Source: an uncultured Flavobacteriales bacterium (GTDB lineage Bacteria; Bacteroidota; Bacteroidia; Flavobacteriales_E; Vicingaceae). From it: 64,000 nt of DNA. Shown piece by piece: positions 55,086 to 64,000 of this stretch. The number at the start of each line of letters is the position of its first letter. Position 1 is the first letter of the stretch. The position numbers were made by a program, and so were the translations under genes. The stretch covers positions 1-64,000 of the forward strand of contig CAJQOH010000057.1 in the NCBI GenBank assembly GCA_905479915.1. Reading direction: 5' to 3'. The notes under the pieces are model-generated. The model saw only the letters and a list, made by a program, of their open reading frames with translations. It was not told where the DNA came from and did not search any database.

Positions 55086-58000
55086 TTAAAAAAAAGCTCT
55101 CACTTGAACACCTCCGGTATGAATAGTTGGAGTATCTTCAGACTTTCTTCCGTTATAATTAAGACTTAATTGCATATGTTTTGATAAGTTTTGTTGATAA
55201 GTTAATTCCCAAGTTATATTAGAACCTTGCTGTAAACCCTCTAACATTTCATAAGCTAAAGATGCATTATTAGTGATTGTAAATTTATTCTGAATATAAT
55301 TAAACCCAGCTCTAAAGCTTCCTTTTGATGCTAAATTATATCTTATCTCAGTTCCTGCTTTTTGACTCACCAAATCTTCCCCCCCGAAAAATTCACTATT
55401 CGATTTTTCTTCATACACATACATTAAACTTACCCTAAATTTAGCATTAGGTTGGAATGTGAATTTCGGTTCAATTTCAACAGATTTAATTTCAAAGTTT
55501 CTATTATTAAAAAATTCTGAAATGCTAGACTTCTCTCCATTAGCGGTCAATAGAGAAAGTGTATATCTTCTTGTAATATTCCACCTTGTTTTAAGAGCTC
55601 TAGTCAAATTCTGTCTAGATTCAATACCATTAGTTAACAACGATCTATCTTTATTATCTTGAAAAGTAAATTGTGTTCCAAATTTGGTCCCAGTTCTATT
55701 AAAATAGATTGTATTCAAAAAACCTAAATTTAAGGTAACCAAACTAGTATCAGAAATATTTCCTGCAAATGGATTATAATAATCTAACTTATCAGACACC
55801 TTACGACTTATTCTATAGTTAGTTCGGTTAGAGAATCTTGAAAGTACTTTTTTCCATCCTTTTTCAGCTCCCCATTTTGCTTCAGGTCTTAAAAACAACC
55901 CTTGGTTAAATTGATTGGTGTAAGTTCTTACGTAATCATTTGTTGGTGTAAATATCTTAACAAAAGTAGCTTGATCCTGAAAAGCTGCTACCTCAAATTC
56001 ATTTAAATCTTTCACATTATTCCCATTCAAATCACCAATATAGGCATGTGTTCCTTGTCCTGGCTGTACCTCTACAAAAGAAAATTCTTTTTTAACCTCC
56101 AATCCAGAGCCAACCTCATAATACGTGTTTGAAGTTATAGTCTTTTTAAAAAATTTAGCCACATATTCAACTCTAGCTAAAACATTTTCTTCAGGGCTTA
56201 AAGAAGAAAGTGTAGTAGACAAAATCTCTAATTTTCTATACGTTATTTTATTACGGAATTTATGGTTCTTATTTTTAAGTAAGTCAAATGAAAAAGTAAT
56301 GTCCTCAGCAAAAGTAGTAGCATTAAAACGATTTATAAAAGGAGCATTATCTTCTCTTTGCCTGTAACTCAACATAAACTTATTAATCGTAGTATCTGCA
56401 TTATGAACAAATGCATTCCAGGTAATAAATTCAAAACTACTAGCTTGTAAAGAATCTGTTCTTTCACTAACGAACAATTTATTCTGTTCTGTTTCTTCAC
56501 CTACCCCTAAAACAAGCCAACCAATATTTTTTGTTAACGTTCCTTTATGTTTAATAAACTGCGTATTGTTAATTCCATTTGACGTAAGATAACTTCCATC
56601 TCCCTTAAAAGTAAACCCTTTTAAATGATAAAATGTAAAAATTGAATTCCGTATCCCATCATATTCACCTTGATTTTTTAAAACATTTATTTCATAAGAA
56701 ATATCTCCTTTTTTCTTTTTTTCAACACCTACAAATGCATCAAATACCTGCTGATCTGATGTGAAATTTACATTCGTAATGTTCCAATACCGCTCAAATT
56801 CAACTGCTCTAAATCGTTCTATTGCAGTAAAGTTTTGCTGTAAGAATTCATAACCAGTTCCTATCTTAAACTTCCAGGGTTTATCATTCTTACTTAATCG
56901 AATTTTATTTTGTGTATTTATCTTAAATGCATAACCAATATCATCATCTCTATCTTTGTCAGAAAAAGTATTAATATCATTATTAGAAATACCTCCCTCC
57001 CATTTTATAAACGATTCTTTAGAAAAGGAATATTGACCACCAAAAGTTGCCATTTGTTTTGTTTTTGGTGTTACTAATAGAACAACAGGTTCATAATCTC
57101 CTTGAGGAATTCCTCCAACTGGTTGAACCCATTGATACACCTTTCCATTAGCAGAACTCTGAATTTGGATATAACTACCTTTATTAGCACCTAGTAATGA
57201 AAATCCCAATTGATAAATAGCACTATCCGGATTTGTAGAATAAACATAGACTGGACTAAAACCTAAAGTATCGATTGCTTTATAAAGAACAATATTCTCA
57301 GAAAATTCAACAGCACTAACATTTGGGACAATTGCATTTTGTAAACTATCTCCGATATCTGCCAATAATAATTTATCTGAATCTCCAAGATCTTGTTGCA
57401 ATGGTTGATTCCTAGAATCCTGCTCAGAGTAAACATTTAAACTTAATTTAAGCTTTTTACTTTCAAAGTCATTGCCAAAGTGAACCAATGACCTTGCATA
57501 GTTTCTGTCAGAATACTGAAACTCTACCACTATTCGAGAGTCTTTTGTAATTAACCTGTTTGTAGTAAATGTAACTTCTGATGTATTATAGTCAATAACA
57601 TAATCAAACTCATTACCCCTTTTCATCAATCGTCCATCAACATATACTGCCTCAGTTCCTGATAAAATTATAATAAATGTTTCATTCTCGGCCCCTGTTA
57701 ATCGATAAGGCCCTTGATTTCCTTCAACCCCTTGAATTCTATTTCTTGCAAATTTTCCTTTAGAAATTGCGGCACTAATGATAGGTCTCATCGTATTAAA
57801 CTCATTCTTTTTACTTGTTTTCATCTTCATTTCAAAGCTACCACCTTTCACCTTTTTATTGAAGTTCATAAAATAACTCTTAGGTCTTCTTATGTAAAAG
57901 TCTCCTGCGGTCAATTTCCATGAATCATTAAACAATTGAACAAAAACTCGATCAAACTCTTGTAACTGCTGTGTATTTCCTTCCGCTTGTATTGGAATAT

Positions 58001-58541
58001 TATCATCAGAAATACTAGCTAGAATACTTACCTCTTCACTTATTTTACCAGACAATTGTAAATTCAAACTAGAATTAACCGCCAAATCTTGATTATTACC
58101 AAATACAACACCCCTAGAAATACTACCGCTTTTGTTTAATCCATTGAGATAAAAAACATCTTCACTTTTAGGTGTATATTCATACAGAAATGGGTTTTTC
58201 GATGTCTTACCCTTCTTTTCCACAGAAGCTATCGTTTTATGCTCGTAATTCTTTTCAAAAGACATTGGAAAAACACGATACGCAACCTTAATCTCTCTCC
58301 CTTTAAAAGATTGATCATTCAAGATAAATAACCCTTTCGTATAATCTATTTCATACTTTGAATCATCAAGTATTTGATTAGAGACAAAAATGATATCAGA
58401 GCCTGAAACAATACTTAAGCTATCTAAAACAATAGTATCATTATCTGCAACAAAACTCTTAACCCTAGTATTCGTAACACCTTGGCTATATACGCTATGA
58501 AGCTGCAACAAAAAAACTATTATAAAAACTATTTTCTTCAA
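55086..58541 (-). CDS. Large outer-membrane beta-barrel protein of unknown function
   Basis: A 1151-residue exported protein: signal peptide (1-19), an N-terminal beta-rich region to about 350 and a long C-terminal region of alternating strands with many aromatic residues, ending in GGVQVRAFF, as in outer-membrane barrels. A segment near 275-350 (NQGPYRLTGAENETFIIILSG, AVYVDGRLMKRGNEFDYVI, VEFQYSDRNYARS) is like the filament-type domains seen in SprA-related outer-membrane proteins, and SWKLTAGDFYIRRPKSYF precedes it. It is far shorter than SprA (over 2000 residues). It is transcribed towards the sprF-like gene and is a single-gene unit. Function not assigned. Confidence 0.75.
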   Translation of the reverse strand: MKKIVFIIVFLLQLHSVYSQGVTNTRVKSFVADNDTIVLDSLSIVSGSDIIFVSNQILDDSKYEIDYTKGLFILNDQSFKGREIKVAYRVFPMSFEKNYEHKTIASVEKKGKTSKNPFLYEYTPKSEDVFYLNGLNKSGSISRGVVFGNNQDLAVNSSLNLQLSGKISEEVSILASISDDNIPIQAEGNTQQLQEFDRVFVQLFNDSWKLTAGDFYIRRPKSYFMNFNKKVKGGSFEMKMKTSKKNEFNTMRPIISAAISKGKFARNRIQGVEGNQGPYRLTGAENETFIIILSGTEAVYVDGRLMKRGNEFDYVIDYNTSEVTFTTNRLITKDSRIVVEFQYSDRNYARSLVHFGNDFESKKLKLSLNVYSEQDSRNQPLQQDLGDSDKLLLADIGDSLQNAIVPNVSAVEFSENIVLYKAIDTLGFSPVYVYSTNPDSAIYQLGFSLLGANKGSYIQIQSSANGKVYQWVQPVGGIPQGDYEPVVLLVTPKTKQMATFGGQYSFSKESFIKWEGGISNNDINTFSDKDRDDDIGYAFKINTQNKIRLSKNDKPWKFKIGTGYEFLQQNFTAIERFRAVEFERYWNITNVNFTSDQQVFDAFVGVEKKKKGDISYEINVLKNQGEYDGIRNSIFTFYHLKGFTFKGDGSYLTSNGINNTQFIKHKGTLTKNIGWLVLGVGEETEQNKLFVSERTDSLQASSFEFITWNAFVHNADTTINKFMLSYRQREDNAPFINRFNATTFAEDITFSFDLLKNKNHKFRNKITYRKLEILSTTLSSLSPEENVLARVEYVAKFFKKTITSNTYYEVGSGLEVKKEFSFVEVQPGQGTHAYIGDLNGNNVKDLNEFEVAAFQDQATFVKIFTPTNDYVRTYTNQFNQGLFLRPEAKWGAEKGWKKVLSRFSNRTNYRISRKVSDKLDYYNPFAGNISDTSLVTLNLGFLNTIYFNRTGTKFGTQFTFQDNKDRSLLTNGIESRQNLTRALKTRWNITRRYTLSLLTANGEKSSISEFFNNRNFEIKSVEIEPKFTFQPNAKFRVSLMYVYEEKSNSEFFGGEDLVSQKAGTEIRYNLASKGSFRAGFNYIQNKFTITNNASLAYEMLEGLQQGSNITWELTYQQNLSKHMQLSLNYNGRKSEDTPTIHTGGVQVRAFF

Positions 58542-58674
58542 TCTCTTAAATACGCTATAACTAACAAAGATACGATTTGTATAACCGCTTTATAAGAACT
58601 TAAAAAACAACTATTTATTTATAGGTAATTTAACTATTTATTATTCTTTAGTTAGGATATTCTACTGTAATCAC

Positions 58675-58682
58675 TATATTTG
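58675..58682 (+). promoter_or_regulatory. -7 box of the peptide-binding protein gene
   Basis: TATATTTG matches TAnnTTTG and predicts a leader of about 25 bases before the ATG at 58712. A TTTAG about 20 bases upstream (58648) may stand in for the -33 element. Confidence 0.55.
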
Positions 58683-58711
58683 TAGTTACGTTAAAAATTT
58701 ATACGGTAAAT

Positions 58712-60448
58712 ATGAGAAAATTAGTCTATTTATTAATGGCTGCAACAGTAGTTTTATCTAGTTGTGGTGGTGGTAAAAGTGAAGATTCAAAAAACACTCA
58801 AATAGCTAAAGGCGGAGTAAAATATGGTGGTGTTTTTAAAATGAACGAAACCGAAGACTTCAAAAGTTTGTATCCACTAAACGTTACAATGGCTTTAGAA
58901 AATAGAATTGCCAAACAAGTTTATGAAGGATTATTAAAATTTGATCAAGAAGACCTAAGTATTATACCTTCATTAGCAGAAAAATGGGAAGCAAATGAAG
59001 ATGCTACCTCTTTTACATTTCACCTTAGAAAAGGAGTAATGTTCCATGACAACAACTGTTTTGATGGAGGTAAAGGAAGAGAAGTAAAAGCAGCAGATTT
59101 TAAATATTGTTTTGATAGAATATGTGCCAGTGACCCTTCTAACCAAATGTATTGGTTATTTAAGGATAAAGTAAAAGGTGCTAATGAATATTACAAATCA
59201 GTATTGGACAAGGCACCACTAGAAGGTGGGGTTTCAGGAGTTTCTGTTATCGATGATTACACTTTACAACTTGACCTTAACTATTCTTTTGCAGGATTCT
59301 TAAACATTGTTGCACACAATGCGACATATGTATATCCAAAAGAAGCTGTAGATGAGTATGGTATAGAAATGAGAGTGAATTGTGTTGGAACAGGTCCTTT
59401 TAGAGTTAAAAAGATTAAGGAATCTGAAACAGTAATTCTAGACAGAAATCCAGCTTACTGGAATGTAGATGAGCATGGAAATCAATTACCTTACTTAGAC
59501 GGTCTTAGATTTTCTTTCAACAAAGAAAAGAAAGCAGAGTTATTAGAATTTAAAAAAGGAAACTTAGACATGGTTTTCCGTTTACCTCTTGAAATGATTA
59601 GTGATGTTGTTGGAGAGTTAGACGATGCAAAAAAAGGTGGAAACAGACCATACATTATGCAAGTAGTTCCAGCTTTAAGTGTATACTATTTAGGTTTTCA
59701 GCATAAACTAGAGCCTTTCAACAATGTTGATGTTAGAAAAGCATTCAATTATGCTATAGATAGAGAAGCTATAGTAACTTATACTTTACAAGGTGAAGGA
59801 AGACCTGCAACTCACGGAATTGTACCCCCTTTTAAAGGTTACGATTTTGAAAATGTAGCTGGATATGAATTTGATGCTAAAAAAGCTAAAGAACATATGG
59901 CTAAAGCAGGATTCCCAAATGGAGCAGGGTTCCCTGAAATAACGTTACAAATTAACCCTGGAGGAGGAGATAGAAACGTTCAAATTGCTGAGGTTGCTCA
60001 AAAAATGTTAAATGAAAATCTAGGTATAAACATCAAAATTGAACAATTACAGTTTGCTCAACAATTGGAAAATGTTGAAACTGGAAAAGCTATATTTTGG
60101 AGATCTGGATGGATAGCTGATTATCCAGATCCAGAAAACTTTTTAAACTTATTATATGGTGCTCATGTTCCAACAGAATTATCTGAAAAAGCATACATCA
60201 ACTCTATGAGATATCAAAGTCCAAAATTTGATTCTTTATTCGATATCGCTTTAAGAGAAGTTGATGCTGTTAAAAGATTTGAGTTATTTAGACAAGTAGA
60301 TCAAATCGCAGTGGATGAAGCGGCAATTATGCCTATTTTCTATGACGAAAACACAAGACTTATTCAAGTTCATGTTAAAAACTTCCCATCAAACTCGATG
60401 GAATACCGAGACATGACAGAAGTATACTTCAACTATGATGAAGACTAA
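58712..60448 (+). CDS. ABC transporter substrate-binding lipoprotein (SBP family 5)
   Basis: A 578-residue oligopeptide/dipeptide-type binding protein. The N-terminus is a lipoprotein signal with lipobox LSSC (Cys18). The SBP_bac_5 pattern is clear: LYPLNVTMALENRIAKQVYEGLLKF (about 52), IIPSLAEKWEANED, FTFHLRKGVMFHD (about 104), VGTGPFRVKKIKESETVILDRNPAYW (about 228) and DVRKAFNYAIDREAIV (about 343). No permease or ATPase genes of the transporter are adjacent; it is followed by a strong terminator and sugar-nucleotide genes. Peptides are the most likely ligand, but the family also binds nickel and other solutes. Confidence 0.93.
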   Translation: MRKLVYLLMAATVVLSSCGGGKSEDSKNTQIAKGGVKYGGVFKMNETEDFKSLYPLNVTMALENRIAKQVYEGLLKFDQEDLSIIPSLAEKWEANEDATSFTFHLRKGVMFHDNNCFDGGKGREVKAADFKYCFDRICASDPSNQMYWLFKDKVKGANEYYKSVLDKAPLEGGVSGVSVIDDYTLQLDLNYSFAGFLNIVAHNATYVYPKEAVDEYGIEMRVNCVGTGPFRVKKIKESETVILDRNPAYWNVDEHGNQLPYLDGLRFSFNKEKKAELLEFKKGNLDMVFRLPLEMISDVVGELDDAKKGGNRPYIMQVVPALSVYYLGFQHKLEPFNNVDVRKAFNYAIDREAIVTYTLQGEGRPATHGIVPPFKGYDFENVAGYEFDAKKAKEHMAKAGFPNGAGFPEITLQINPGGGDRNVQIAEVAQKMLNENLGINIKIEQLQFAQQLENVETGKAIFWRSGWIADYPDPENFLNLLYGAHVPTELSEKAYINSMRYQSPKFDSLFDIALREVDAVKRFELFRQVDQIAVDEAAIMPIFYDENTRLIQVHVKNFPSNSMEYRDMTEVYFNYDED

Positions 60449-60460
60449 GTCATAAAAATT

Positions 60461-60508
60461 TAAACAAAAAGAGCCTTTCTTAAATTAAGAAAGGCTCTTT
60501 TTGTTTAA
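60461..60508 (+). terminator. Strong terminator after the SBP gene
   Basis: A perfect inverted repeat of about 21 bases per arm (TAAACAAAAAGAGCCTTTCTT and its complement) around a central AAATT, with AAAAA and TTTTT in the arms, works in both orientations. Confidence 0.9.
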
Positions 60509-60559
60509 ATCAAGACATCCTTTTCTGCTTTTATTCGTATTATTGCACAAAGATATTTT

Positions 60560-61648
60560 ATGAGTAAAGTCGCATTAATTACAGGAGTTACAGGCCAAGA
60601 TGGAGCATATTTAGCAGAGCTATTACTCAGCAAAGGATATGAAGTTCATGGTATTAAAAGAAGAAGTTCTATGTTCAATACCAATAGGATTGATCATTTG
60701 TATACTGACTTGCATGAAGACAATGTAAAGTTTTTCCTTCATTATGGAGATATGACTGATTCTACTAATTTAATTAGAATTGTTCAAGACGTTCAACCAG
60801 ATGAAATATACAATTTAGCAGCAATGTCTCATGTTCAAGTATCTTTTGATACTCCTGAATATACTGCTAATGCAGATGCAACTGGAACATTAAGATTATT
60901 AGAAGCTATTCGAATTTTAAAACTCGAAAACAAAACGAAGTTCTATCAAGCTTCAACTTCAGAACTATATGGAAAAGTAATGGAAGTTCCTCAATCAGAA
61001 ACTACTCCATTTTATCCAAGAAGTCCATACGCTGTTGCAAAACTTTACGCATTTTGGATTGTAAAAAATTATAGAGAAGCATACAACATATACGCATGTA
61101 ATGGCATTTTATTCAACCATGAAAGCCCACTTAGAGGAGAAACCTTTGTAACCAGAAAAATTACAAGAGGTGTTGCTAAGATAAAATTAGGACTTCAACA
61201 AAAAATCTATTTAGGAAACATTTCTGCCAAAAGAGATTGGGGTCATGCAAAAGATTACGTAGAAGGTATGTGGAGAATGTTACAACAAGATACTCCAGAA
61301 GATTATGTTTTAGCAACAGGAACTACTACTACAGTTAGAGACTTTGTTACAATGTCTTTTAAAGAAGCTGGAATAGATGTAGAATGGAGTGGTGAAGGAA
61401 TTAATGAGAAAGGAACAAATAAAGCAACAGGAGAGATTATTGTTGAAATTGATGAGAAGTATTTTAGACCTACAGAAGTTGACTTATTAATTGGAGATCC
61501 TTCTAAAGCAAAAAAGAATTTAGGATGGGAACATACTCATGATTTAGCAAGTCTATGTAAAGACATGGTTCAAGCAGATCTTAAACTTTTTAAACAAGAT
61601 CAATATTTGAAAGAAGGCGGATACGATACCTTACAGCAAAATGAATAA
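60560..61648 (+). CDS. gmd: GDP-mannose 4,6-dehydratase
   Basis: A 362-residue NADP-dependent short-chain dehydrogenase that converts GDP-mannose to GDP-4-keto-6-deoxymannose. The cofactor motif is [15 protein letters not shown] (about 8-22), followed by [18 protein letters not shown] (about 32), the catalytic Thr/Glu in STSELYGKV (about 132) and Tyr-x3-Lys in [12 protein letters not shown] (about 156), and [20 protein letters not shown] (about 221). Length is normal. Its end overlaps the fcl start by 8 bases, so the pair is one operon for GDP-L-fucose. Confidence 0.97.
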   Translation: MSKVALITGVTGQDGAYLAELLLSKGYEVHGIKRRSSMFNTNRIDHLYTDLHEDNVKFFLHYGDMTDSTNLIRIVQDVQPDEIYNLAAMSHVQVSFDTPEYTANADATGTLRLLEAIRILKLENKTKFYQASTSELYGKVMEVPQSETTPFYPRSPYAVAKLYAFWIVKNYREAYNIYACNGILFNHESPLRGETFVTRKITRGVAKIKLGLQQKIYLGNISAKRDWGHAKDYVEGMWRMLQQDTPEDYVLATGTTTTVRDFVTMSFKEAGIDVEWSGEGINEKGTNKATGEIIVEIDEKYFRPTEVDLLIGDPSKAKKNLGWEHTHDLASLCKDMVQADLKLFKQDQYLKEGGYDTLQQNE

Positions 61649-62576
61649 AACTGACAAAATCTATATTGCTGGCCATAAAGGAATGGTAGGCTCTTCGATT
61701 GTACGAAAACTTACTAGCGAAGGGTTCAACAATCTTATTTTCAAGACATCTTCAGAACTTGATTTAACCAATCAACAAGCAGTAAACGATTTCTTTTCAC
61801 TGGAAAAACCTGACTACGTCTTTCTAGCAGCAGCTCGAGTTGGAGGAATACACGCTAACAATGTTTACCGAGCGGACTTTATTTATCAAAATATGATGAT
61901 AGAGGCAAACATTATCCATGCAGCTTATGTAAATAAAGTAGCCAAACTTTTATTTCTGGGGTCGTCATGTATATATCCTAAAATGGCTCCACAACCTTTA
62001 AAAGAAGAGTATTTATTAACCGATACTTTAGAAAATACCAACGAACCATATGCTATTGCAAAAATTGCAGGAATCAAGATGTGTGAAGCATACAGAGATC
62101 AATACGGCTGTAACTTCATTTCGGCAATGCCTACGAATCTATATGGTCCAAATGACAATTATGACCTAAACAACTCTCATGTCTTACCAGCTCTTCTTAG
62201 AAAATTCCATACAGCTAAAAAAAACGGAAACGAAAGTGTAGAGTTATGGGGTACAGGAACCCCTATGAGAGAGTTTTTATACGTAGATGACTTAGCAGAA
62301 GCATGCCTATTCCTTATGAAAAACTACAATGACAAACAGTTTGTTAATGTTGGTTCTGGCACAGATGTTACTATAAAAGAATTAGCACTTATAATTAAAG
62401 ACATTGTTAAATTCGATGGAAATCTAACATTCGACACTTCTAAGCCTGACGGAACTCCTAGAAAAATAATGGATGTATCTAAGCTGAATCAACTAGGTTG
62501 GAAATATAAAATAAACCTTAGAGAAGGAATTGAAATGGTTTATGAAGAAATTCAACATCTTGATTTTCAAACATAG
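61641..62576 (+). CDS. fcl: GDP-L-fucose synthase
   Basis: A 311-residue epimerase-reductase that turns the Gmd product into GDP-L-fucose with NADPH. Motifs: [11 protein letters not shown] (12-22), the Ser in [18 protein letters not shown] (about 107), Tyr-x3-Lys in [25 protein letters not shown] (about 136), and [26 protein letters not shown] (about 166). The product would feed an O-antigen, capsule or glycoprotein; no glycosyltransferase lies in this window. Confidence 0.97.
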   Translation: MNKTDKIYIAGHKGMVGSSIVRKLTSEGFNNLIFKTSSELDLTNQQAVNDFFSLEKPDYVFLAAARVGGIHANNVYRADFIYQNMMIEANIIHAAYVNKVAKLLFLGSSCIYPKMAPQPLKEEYLLTDTLENTNEPYAIAKIAGIKMCEAYRDQYGCNFISAMPTNLYGPNDNYDLNNSHVLPALLRKFHTAKKNGNESVELWGTGTPMREFLYVDDLAEACLFLMKNYNDKQFVNVGSGTDVTIKELALIIKDIVKFDGNLTFDTSKPDGTPRKIMDVSKLNQLGWKYKINLREGIEMVYEEIQHLDFQT

Positions 62577-62650
62577 GCCCGTTAATAAAAAAAAGGCGAA
62601 ACTCTCTAACACCTAATTCATTTCAATATCATTGTTTTATTAATAGAACA

Positions 62651-63595
62651 ATGAAAATCATACTTTCAATACTTATTATTCTACTAACCACCATTAGTAG
62701 TCAAAGCCAGATTTTAGGAATAAACAAGCCTTTATTTAGCGATCTCCCGTTTTTCAACACTCAATTTATTAAAAGCAATAACATAAAATCAATTACAGGG
62801 TCAATTTCATCTAAAAAAGTCCGGGATATTATTCGTTCTTCTGGAACCGATTATCATTATGAATTTAGTGAAGATGGAAAACTTGCTTTTCAATTATCTA
62901 GTCATTTTTCTAAAGGGATTAAGGACTCAACCATTACACATTATAACTATGATAAAAGTGGTAAGGTTAATACCAAAAGAAAAAGTGATAGTTATGGATA
63001 CTACTCCTATCATTACAAATATGACTCTTCAAATCAAATGATATTACAAACATACTGTCGAGATGAAAACAAGTTTAATTCTAAAAATAAATTTGAATTA
63101 AAGAAACAATATATAATTGTGAAAGATAGCTTTTCCTATAAACGAACAAGTGACGAACAATCAAAAAAAATATTTTACAACAATTACGGTAAAAAATTTA
63201 AGGAACAAACTAACTATTATGATAAACTAGGTTATTTAACTGAAGAATACACCAGGTTTGTTATTGGAACCAACAAAAAGAAATTGACCTACGAGTACGA
63301 TGAAAATGGAAGACTCCACAAGAAAGACATTTATTCAAACATTGCTCAAAATAAAAAAACAACAGAGATTTATACCTACGATGACATCGGCAACATATTA
63401 GATATTAAGTATTACGACTCTGAAGAACACACCTCAACCAAACAGTTTTTGTACGATAACAAAACAATGTTACTATCAGCAATGATTATTGAAGACATTA
63501 ACACCAAGTTTCTTAGAATAATAAAATATCGCTACACTTTTCACGACCAAACTATAAATTTAACTGATTCGGAAACCTCCTCAAAAACCCCTTAA
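62651..63595 (+). CDS. Secreted YD-repeat-like protein of unknown function
   Basis: A 314-residue exported protein with a signal peptide (1-19, TTISSQSQ cleavage region). It contains several short motifs of the RHS/YD type (HYNYDKSGKVNTK, LTYEYDENGRLHKKDIY, YTYDDIGNILDIKYYD) spaced along the chain and many Tyr, Lys and Ser, and so resembles a small YD-repeat beta structure rather than a full RHS shell. No toxin domain or PAAR region is present. It ends in TSSKTP with no sorting signal. It is a single-gene unit downstream of fcl. Confidence 0.65.
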   Translation: MKIILSILIILLTTISSQSQILGINKPLFSDLPFFNTQFIKSNNIKSITGSISSKKVRDIIRSSGTDYHYEFSEDGKLAFQLSSHFSKGIKDSTITHYNYDKSGKVNTKRKSDSYGYYSYHYKYDSSNQMILQTYCRDENKFNSKNKFELKKQYIIVKDSFSYKRTSDEQSKKIFYNNYGKKFKEQTNYYDKLGYLTEEYTRFVIGTNKKKLTYEYDENGRLHKKDIYSNIAQNKKTTEIYTYDDIGNILDIKYYDSEEHTSTKQFLYDNKTMLLSAMIIEDINTKFLRIIKYRYTFHDQTINLTDSETSSKTP

Positions 63596-63710
63596 CATTC
63601 TCATTTATAAGAAAAACTCAATACCACTCTAAAGAGTACCCGCATTGTACCCCCCGCTTAATTAACGAGCATCCCAACAAAAATCATAACTTTATAGTAT
63701 TGAATTAATA

Positions 63711-63737
63711 AAAGAATCACTACTTGGTGAGTCTTTT
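63711..63737 (+). terminator. Possible terminator before the LamG gene
   Basis: An imperfect stem AAAGAATCAC / GTGAGTCTTT with a short loop is followed by TTTCC. It is only 24 bases from the next ATG, so it could equally be a leader structure. Confidence 0.35.
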
Positions 63738-63760
63738 TCCAAACCACAATACTTTTATAT

Positions 63761-64000
63761 ATGAAGAATTATTTTAAATCAGGATTAATTGCGCTATCAT
63801 TACTAACCGTTAATTACTCTTTAGCACAGAACGGTAAAAACTTATTACTAGACGGAATAAATGATTATGCAGAGATTATTGATCACAGTGATTTAGATAT
63901 CGATTTAGGTGAAGACTATTCCATTACTTGCTGGATTCGTTCAACAAGTACATCTTCTGATTTTCGTTTTATCGATAAACGATTGGGTTCTGGAATTGGT
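63761..64000 (+). CDS. Secreted LamG-type domain protein, N-terminal fragment
   Basis: The ATG at 63761 opens a frame that runs off the right edge (80 codons visible). Residues 1-22 (MKNYFKSGLIALSLLTVNYS, then LAQ) are a signal peptide; the next part, NLLLDGINDYAEI followed by YSITCWIRSTST and FIDKR, is the start of a concanavalin/LamG-like domain as in many Bacteroidota T9SS cargo proteins. The rest of the protein is not in the window. Confidence 0.75.
   Translation, partial: MKNYFKSGLIALSLLTVNYSLAQNGKNLLLDGINDYAEIIDHSDLDIDLGEDYSITCWIRSTSTSSDFRFIDKRLGSGIG

Noticed and set aside
62651-63595. Polymorphic toxin or RHS secretion system
   Set aside because: There are only a few YD-type motifs, no PAAR, shell or toxin domain, and no immunity gene beside it.

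Overview
The window is a 64 kb chromosomal segment of a low-GC Bacteroidota bacterium, most likely a free-living (probably marine) member of the Flavobacteriia. The evidence is type IX secretion cargo with type A and type B C-terminal signals, a SprB-like giant adhesin paired with a PorP/SprF protein, Bacteroidota-restricted families (DUF4290, DUF4286, the TPR-like 510-residue family), promoters of the TAnnTTTG type and almost no Shine-Dalgarno sequences. I see no tRNA, rRNA, CRISPR array, prophage or insertion sequence.

Layout. 1-3056 (minus): a small basic secreted protein and the N-terminal 874 residues of a large surface protein whose end, made of near-identical 75-residue repeats, runs off the left edge. 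3524-8468 (plus): pcrA/uvrD helicase, DUF4290 protein, murA and a thioredoxin-like protein. 8531-12844 (minus): leuA-leuC-leuD-leuB operon, with an interspersed repeat between leuC and leuD. 12994-18456 (plus): TPR-like protein with a probable CTG start, grpE, dnaJ, ubiD. 18453-19464 (minus): DUF1801 protein, truncated haemoglobin, and an unlisted 50-residue Cys/Lys-rich protein with its own promoter and palindromic operator. 19600-23530 (minus): thiamine acquisition: thiamine-binding protein, PnuC-family transporter and NadR-like ATPase, then a TPP riboswitch in front of a TonB-dependent receptor. 23630-27916 (minus): type A T9SS cargo, metallo-beta-lactamase-fold hydrolase, monomeric NADP isocitrate dehydrogenase. 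28178-33164: L28, exported Xaa-Pro aminopeptidase, recQ (minus), kdsD. 33235-40602 (minus): purH followed by the rod-shape operon mreB-mreC-mreD-mrdA-rodA. 40801-43287: DUF4286, lipoprotein plus biotin carrier pair (minus), alpha/beta hydrolase. 43442-55012 (plus): 3546-residue SprB-like adhesin with about 38 repeats, and its PorP/SprF partner. 55086-58541 (minus): large outer-membrane protein. 58712-62576 (plus): peptide-binding lipoprotein, gmd and fcl for GDP-L-fucose. 62651-64000 (plus): YD-repeat-like secreted protein and the start of a LamG-domain protein.

How the genes work together. Envelope building dominates: MurA supplies peptidoglycan precursor, MreBCD-PBP2-RodA place it, KdsD feeds Kdo for LPS, Gmd/Fcl make an activated sugar for surface glycans, and several T9SS cargo proteins sit on the outside. 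Core metabolism (leucine, purines, TCA) and proteostasis (GrpE/DnaJ) fill the rest.

The most interesting observations are: a four-to-five-unit super-period in the adhesin repeats; the 50-residue Cys/Lys-rich gene whose promoter spacer is a perfect 7+7 palindrome; a set of start codons placed 3-4 bases after a -7 box (leaderless geometry); a DnaJ that lacks zinc site I; a MurA with Asp at the catalytic Cys position; a 45-residue charged insertion in the RodA periplasmic loop; and a gene whose coding signal extends 48 codons upstream of its first ATG.
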